From: WJMT01 sp041686095
GTDB lineage: Bacteria; Acidobacteriota; Aminicenantia; Aminicenantales; Aminicenantaceae
Length of the DNA stretch: 25,380 bases
Assembly: GCA_041686095.1 (NCBI GenBank)
Contig: JAWLEN010000029.1
Span: 1 to 25,380, forward strand
Direction: 5' to 3'
In this document: positions 21,551 to 25,380 of the stretch, in pieces
Position numbering within the stretch: position 1 is the stretch's first letter
How the letters are laid out: each line of letters starts with the position of its first letter
Made by a program: the position numbers and the translations under genes
The notes under the pieces: generated by a model
What the model was told of the DNA's origin: nothing
The model's database searches: none
What the model saw: only the letters and a program-made list of their open reading frames with translations

Positions 21551-22969
21551 ATGATTGAATCATTTGGATGGGTTTCTATTCTTCCTCCTTTAATTGCTAT
21601 TTTTTTAGCCATTAAAACCAAACAGGTATATATCTCATTGACTCTGGGCATTTGGATGGGTTGGACTGTTGTAAAGGGTTGGAATCCCTTTACTGGGATG
21701 GTCAGTACGGTTGATTCGCTCATTCATGTTTTTACAAATGCTGAAAATACAAGGGTTATTCTTTTCAGCTGTATGATAGGAGCTATCATAACATTTACCC
21801 AGTATTCGGGAGGAATGAAAGGATTTGTCAGCTGGATCATAGGGAAAGGCATTGTTAAAAAGAGGAAATCAGCTGGTTTACTGGCCTGGTTTTTAGGAGT
21901 GATTATTTTCATAGAATCAAGTATATGCATACTCATCTCAGGTGCCGTGACACGTCCTATTTTTGATAAGTTGAAGATATCCAGAGAGAAGTTGAGTTAT
22001 ATTTTAGATTCAACTTCGGCTCCCAAATGTGTCCTGATTCCTTTAAATGCCTGGGGTGCTTTGGTTTTGGGATTGCTTGCCCGTCAGGGAGTGGAAAATC
22101 CTGTGAAAGTTTTTATCTCTTCCATACCTCTGAACTTTTACGCTATCCTGGCTTTGATTATTGTTTTGCTGACCATTGTAACAGGTATCGATATCGGACC
22201 CATGAAAAAAGCAGAAAAACGAGTCAGAGACAAAGGCAAACTGCTGCGGGATGGAGCTGAACCTCTGATTTCGGAGGAAGTGGTGATGATGAAGGAAAAG
22301 CCAGGTATTCCCCAAAGACCTATGAATATGCTCATTCCGGTTGGGGTTATGATGTTCATGATGCCGGTGGTTCTTTTTATCTCTGGTAAAGGTCATATTA
22401 TGGAAGGATCTGGTTCTCTGGCTGTGCTTTGGTCTGTGATATCAGGGCTTGCGGCTGCCGCTGTAGCGTACAGAGTCCAGGGTATTATGGATATTAAAGA
22501 GATCACAGATACATTCATGAAAGGAGTGGGGGGACTGATCCCTTTGGCAGTTCTCATGATGCTCGCTTTTGCCATAGGGGACATTTGTGATGTACTTGGC
22601 ACAGGACCCTATTTGGCCCAGACAGTTAAATCGACTCTTCCTTCTGAGGTTATACCGGCTCTCATATTTGCTGTTTCTGCCTTGATTGCTTTTTCAACGG
22701 GAACATCTTGGGGAACTTTTGCCATTATGATACCTATTGGAATCCCTATGGTTCATTTGATCGGCCTGAATCCCGCTTTAGTCACAGCAGCTGTTTTAGG
22801 AGGAGGTGTGTTCGGAGACCACTGTTCACCTATATCGGATACCACCATCATTTCTTCTATGGCTTCAGCCACAGATCATATAGACCACGTGCGGACTCAA
22901 ATTCCCTATGCTCTTATAGCCGGGGGGGGAGCAATGGTTCTTTTTCTAATATTTGGGGCTGTTTTTTAG
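21551..22969 (+). CDS. NhaC-family Na+/H+ antiporter
   Basis: 472 residues, about 11-12 hydrophobic segments. The opening SILPPLIAIFLAIKTKQVYISLTLGIWMGW matches the NhaC family. The centre has IEDSIC-like FIESSICILISGAVTRP, and later TGTSWGTFAIMIPIGIPM and GGGVFGDHCSPISDTTIISSMA, which are typical of the transport core. A basic cytoplasmic loop lies near residues 215-255. Members exchange sodium (or an organic acid) for protons across the cytoplasmic membrane. The ribosome site is weak. The gene may be carried on the DUF6599-DUF362 transcript. Its TAG overlaps the stop of convergent recA by four bases. Confidence 0.9.
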   Translation: MIESFGWVSILPPLIAIFLAIKTKQVYISLTLGIWMGWTVVKGWNPFTGMVSTVDSLIHVFTNAENTRVILFSCMIGAIITFTQYSGGMKGFVSWIIGKGIVKKRKSAGLLAWFLGVIIFIESSICILISGAVTRPIFDKLKISREKLSYILDSTSAPKCVLIPLNAWGALVLGLLARQGVENPVKVFISSIPLNFYAILALIIVLLTIVTGIDIGPMKKAEKRVRDKGKLLRDGAEPLISEEVVMMKEKPGIPQRPMNMLIPVGVMMFMMPVVLFISGKGHIMEGSGSLAVLWSVISGLAAAAVAYRVQGIMDIKEITDTFMKGVGGLIPLAVLMMLAFAIGDICDVLGTGPYLAQTVKSTLPSEVIPALIFAVSALIAFSTGTSWGTFAIMIPIGIPMVHLIGLNPALVTAAVLGGGVFGDHCSPISDTTIISSMASATDHIDHVRTQIPYALIAGGGAMVLFLIFGAVF

Positions 22970-24024
22970 GATTTTTCTTTGGATTCAGATTTTTCAGATT
23001 CTTCGGATTTTATAAGCCCTACTTTTTTTCTGATTTCCCTGTCAATTTTATCAGCCAGGTCTTTTTTTTCTTTGAGAAGGTTTTTTACATTTTCTTTTCC
23101 CTGGCCCAGTCTCTCGTCTTTATATGAATACCAGGTTCCTGATCTTTCAATAATACCGGATTCAACCCCACAGTCTATCAAATCAGCTTCCCGGGAAATC
23201 CCTTCTCCGTATATGATCTCAAATTGTGCTTTTTTAAATGGAGGAGCCAGCTTGTTTTTGACTATCCTGACTTTTACTTTATTTCCGATTAACTCGTCTC
23301 CTTCTTTTATGGAGGTGATCCTTCTTATATCGATCCGGAGTGAGGAATAAAATTTAAGGGCTCTTCCTCCACTGGTAGTTTCAGGATTCCCTAAAAAGAA
23401 ACCTATTTTTTCCCTGATCTGGTTGATAAAAATAAAACATGTCTTGGAGCGGCTGACAATGGCGGTTAATTTACGAAGGGCCTGGGACATGAGTCGAGCT
23501 TGGAGACCCACATGGGCATCCCCCATTTCTCCCTCCAGTTCTGCTTTAGGCACTAGGGCGGCCACAGAATCCACCACAATCACATCCACAGCACCGCTTC
23601 TGACCAGGACTTCAGCTATCTCAAGGGCTTGTTCTCCATAGTCTGGTTGTGATATCAAGAGATTATCAATATCTACCCCTATACTGGCCGCATATTTTGG
23701 ATCCATAGCGTGTTCAGCATCAATAAAAGCAGCCTGTCCTCCTTGCTTTTGTGCTTCAGCAATCACATGAATTCCTAAAGTGGTCTTCCCTGTTGCTTCA
23801 GGCCCAAACACTTCAACCACACGTCCTCTCGGAAAGCCGCCGATTCCAAGGGCCATGTCAAAAGCAATGGAACCTGTTGGGATGGAGGGAACTTTAACTG
23901 CGGCCTCCTTCTGCCCCATCCTCATAACAGCGCCTTTTCCAAATTGTTTTTCTATCTGGGAAAGAGCCGCATCTATAGCTTTTTCTTTAGCTTCTGTATT
24001 TTTTGAGTTTGGCTGTTGATTCAT
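22966..24024 (-). CDS. recA: Recombinase RecA
   Basis: 352 residues, normal length. GKGAVMRMG opens the core. Walker A is GPEATGKTT, and the DNA-binding/Walker B region contains VDVIVVDSVAALVPKAELEGEMGDAHVG. INQIREKIGFFLGNPETTSGGRALKFY spans the L2 loop, and GEGISREADLIDCGVESGIIERSGTWYSY is also standard. The C-terminus ends in a charged tail rich in Glu, Lys and Ser, as in other RecA proteins. It pairs and exchanges DNA strands and would trigger LexA cleavage if LexA is present. GAGGAG sits six bases before the ATG. No clear LexA box is seen upstream. Confidence 0.97.
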   Translation of the reverse strand: MNQQPNSKNTEAKEKAIDAALSQIEKQFGKGAVMRMGQKEAAVKVPSIPTGSIAFDMALGIGGFPRGRVVEVFGPEATGKTTLGIHVIAEAQKQGGQAAFIDAEHAMDPKYAASIGVDIDNLLISQPDYGEQALEIAEVLVRSGAVDVIVVDSVAALVPKAELEGEMGDAHVGLQARLMSQALRKLTAIVSRSKTCFIFINQIREKIGFFLGNPETTSGGRALKFYSSLRIDIRRITSIKEGDELIGNKVKVRIVKNKLAPPFKKAQFEIIYGEGISREADLIDCGVESGIIERSGTWYSYKDERLGQGKENVKNLLKEKKDLADKIDREIRKKVGLIKSEESEKSESKEKS

Positions 24025-24110
24025 TTTTTTCTCCTCATTTATTATATAAAACCTCTTGTTAAAAAATAAAGCCCTCTCAGAATACAGCCGAATATTAAGT
24101 GTGTCTTTTT

Positions 24111-24962
24111 CTATTTAGAGTAGTCGTAAAATCCTTTTCCTGTTTTTCTTCCCAGATAACCGGCATCAACCATTTTCCTCAGTAAGGGGCAGGGTCGATA
24201 TTTGGGATCTTTAAATCCGTCATAAAGAACCTCTATGATAAAAAGGCATACATCTAATCCGATGAGGTCAGCAAGAGCTAACGGCCCCATTGGATGGTTC
24301 ATTCCTAATTTCATGACTTGGTCAATGGCTTCTTTGGTTCCCACGCCTTCCATAAGAGCATAGACGGCTTCGTTGATCATAGGCATGAGAATTCTGTTGG
24401 CTATAAATCCTGGATAGTCGTTTGATTCTTGAGGAACTTTGTTCATTTTTTGGGCTAATGACTTGACCTGGTCAAATGTTTCCTGACTGGTTTCTATGCC
24501 TTTGATCAGCTCCACAAGAACCATCAGAGGCACAGGATTCATGAAATGCATTCCCATAAATTGATCTGGACGGTTGGTCAAAGCAGCCAGTTTGGTGATT
24601 GAAATAGAAGAAGTGTTTGATGTCATGATGACTTCTGGGGCAAGTATTTGGTCAAGCTTTACCAAAACTTCTTTTTTGACATCAAAATTTTCAAAAACAG
24701 CTTCAATAACAAAATCGGATTCTTTGAGGTCTTCAATCGAAGTGGTGGTCTGTATTCTTGCTTTGATCTTCTCTTTATCTTCTTTGAGTTTGCCTTTTTC
24801 TTGGAATTTAGCCAGGCTTTTGTCTATGCTTTTAAGGGAATTCTGGAGCAGGTCTTCTTTGACGTCATTCAGCATCACATCAAATCCAGAAGCTGCGGCT
24901 GTCTGGGCTATTCCAGTCCCCATTGTTCCGGCGCCTGCCACGCCAATTTTGTTTATTTTCAT
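24111..24962 (-). CDS. 3-hydroxyacyl-CoA (3-hydroxybutyryl-CoA) dehydrogenase
   Basis: 283 residues from ATG 24962, placed by AAGGAG just upstream. A longer frame reaches 25025 but overlaps the thiolase gene. The NAD-binding start is INKIGVAGAGTMGTGIAQ. SNTSSISITKLA and MGMHFMNPVPLMVLVELI hold the catalytic histidine-glutamate region, and GFIANRILMPMINEAVYALMEGVG and GYLGRKTGKGFYDY are family hallmarks. It oxidises 3-hydroxyacyl-CoA with NAD+ or runs in reverse. It starts 14 bases after the thiolase gene, giving the usual thiolase-dehydrogenase pair of butyrate synthesis or beta-oxidation. Confidence 0.95.
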   Translation of the reverse strand: MKINKIGVAGAGTMGTGIAQTAAASGFDVMLNDVKEDLLQNSLKSIDKSLAKFQEKGKLKEDKEKIKARIQTTTSIEDLKESDFVIEAVFENFDVKKEVLVKLDQILAPEVIMTSNTSSISITKLAALTNRPDQFMGMHFMNPVPLMVLVELIKGIETSQETFDQVKSLAQKMNKVPQESNDYPGFIANRILMPMINEAVYALMEGVGTKEAIDQVMKLGMNHPMGPLALADLIGLDVCLFIIEVLYDGFKDPKYRPCPLLRKMVDAGYLGRKTGKGFYDYSK

Positions 24963-24976
24963 GGATTTCTCCTTTC

Positions 24977-25380
24977 TTACATTATCTCCACGGCCATGGC
25001 GACCGCATCTCCCCCACCGAGACAAAGGGAAGCGATTCCCTTTTTAAGGCCTCTATGTTTTAGAGCGTAAATCAAAGTGGTGAGGATTCTGGCTCCTGTA
25101 GCTCCAATGGGATGTCCCAGGGCCACGGCTCCTCCATGGACATTGACTTTTTCTCTGTCTAGATTCAGCTCTTTCAGCAAAACAACCAGTTGAGAGGAAA
25201 AGGCTTCGTTAATTTCAAAAAGGTCCACATCGTCGATTTTCCAGCCCAGATTATCCAGTAATTTTTCTATGGCTCCTTTTGGCGCATACATGACCATATT
25301 TGGTTCAAGAGCATTTGAAGTCATTCCCAAAATTTTTGCCAGAGGTTTTAGATTTCTTTCTTTAACCGCATCTTCGGAGG
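24977..25380 (-). CDS. Acetyl-CoA acetyltransferase (thiolase), C-terminal part, cut by right edge
   Basis: About 134 residues are visible; the frame stays open to the right edge. The catalytic blocks of thiolase are present: INEAFSS, HGGAVALGHPIGATGARI (with the active His) and SLCLGGGDAVAM with the second active cysteine, close to the usual CxGGGMGxA. Upstream, LKPLAKILGMTSNALEPNMVMYAPKGAIEKLL is the typical loop. The N-terminal half with the acyl-enzyme cysteine lies outside the window. A methionine-like start inside the fragment (TTG at 25330) is not the true start. It would form or cleave acetoacetyl-CoA together with the adjacent dehydrogenase. Confidence 0.95.
   Translation of the reverse strand, partial: SEDAVKERNLKPLAKILGMTSNALEPNMVMYAPKGAIEKLLDNLGWKIDDVDLFEINEAFSSQLVVLLKELNLDREKVNVHGGAVALGHPIGATGARILTTLIYALKHRGLKKGIASLCLGGGDAVAMAVEIM

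Noticed and set aside
24041..24046. A TATAAT-like -10 for recA
   Set aside because: It has no matching -35, and the start it predicts would fall inside the recA ribosome site.

Overview
The window is one stretch of a moderately AT-rich bacterial genome, assembled as a scaffold: exactly 100 N at 1255-1354 mark a gap of unknown size. The gene set points to an anaerobe. It has HdrABC-type iron-sulfur flavoproteins, several thioredoxin-fold proteins, a split MetH/MTHFR protein, and an EF-G of the mtEFG1/spdEFG1 type. It also has a secreted C69 dipeptidase and a DUF6599/DUF362 pair. This combination fits an Acidobacteriota/Aminicenantes-like lineage, but that placement is an inference from gene content, not a measured phylogeny.

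Layout. 1-190 (-): start of a TrmO-type tRNA methyltransferase, preceded in frame by what looks like the remnant of a metallo-beta-lactamase-fold gene. 370-4453 (-): a leftward run of ThiD fused to a methyltransferase, TenA, a COG0731 radical SAM protein (3' end lost in the gap), a cysteine-less thioredoxin domain fused to a glutaredoxin, and GroES. 4651-10138 (+): a thiol-redox island of an AhpD-like protein, a thioredoxin with a helical tail, a TrxR-like flavoprotein with degraded NADPH motifs, HdrA, a mini-thioredoxin, HdrC and HdrB. 10171-11001 (+): an SdiA-regulated/YjiK-like lipoprotein. 11004-13805 (-): EF-G followed by a KaiC/RecA-like ATPase. 13951-15594 (-): C69 dipeptidase. 15867-17699 (+): homocysteine methyltransferase/methylene-THF reductase. 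17703-19464 (-): a class IV aminotransferase followed by a Nudix hydrolase. 19614-22969 (+): DUF6599 protein, Tat-exported DUF362 protein and an NhaC-family antiporter. 22966-25380 (-): thiolase (partial), 3-hydroxyacyl-CoA dehydrogenase and RecA.

How the genes work together. The most interesting part is 4651-10138. Its layout suggests that a HdrABC electron-bifurcation or disulfide-reduction module is wired to a dedicated thioredoxin system whose flavoprotein may not use NADPH. The left arm suggests thiamine pyrimidine salvage (TenA plus ThiD), with ThiD covalently joined to an unidentified methyltransferase. The right edge is the thiolase/dehydrogenase pair of acyl-CoA metabolism. Three convergent gene pairs end within a few bases of each other, or overlap, with no visible terminator. 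No rRNA, tRNA, CRISPR array, insertion sequence or prophage gene was seen.
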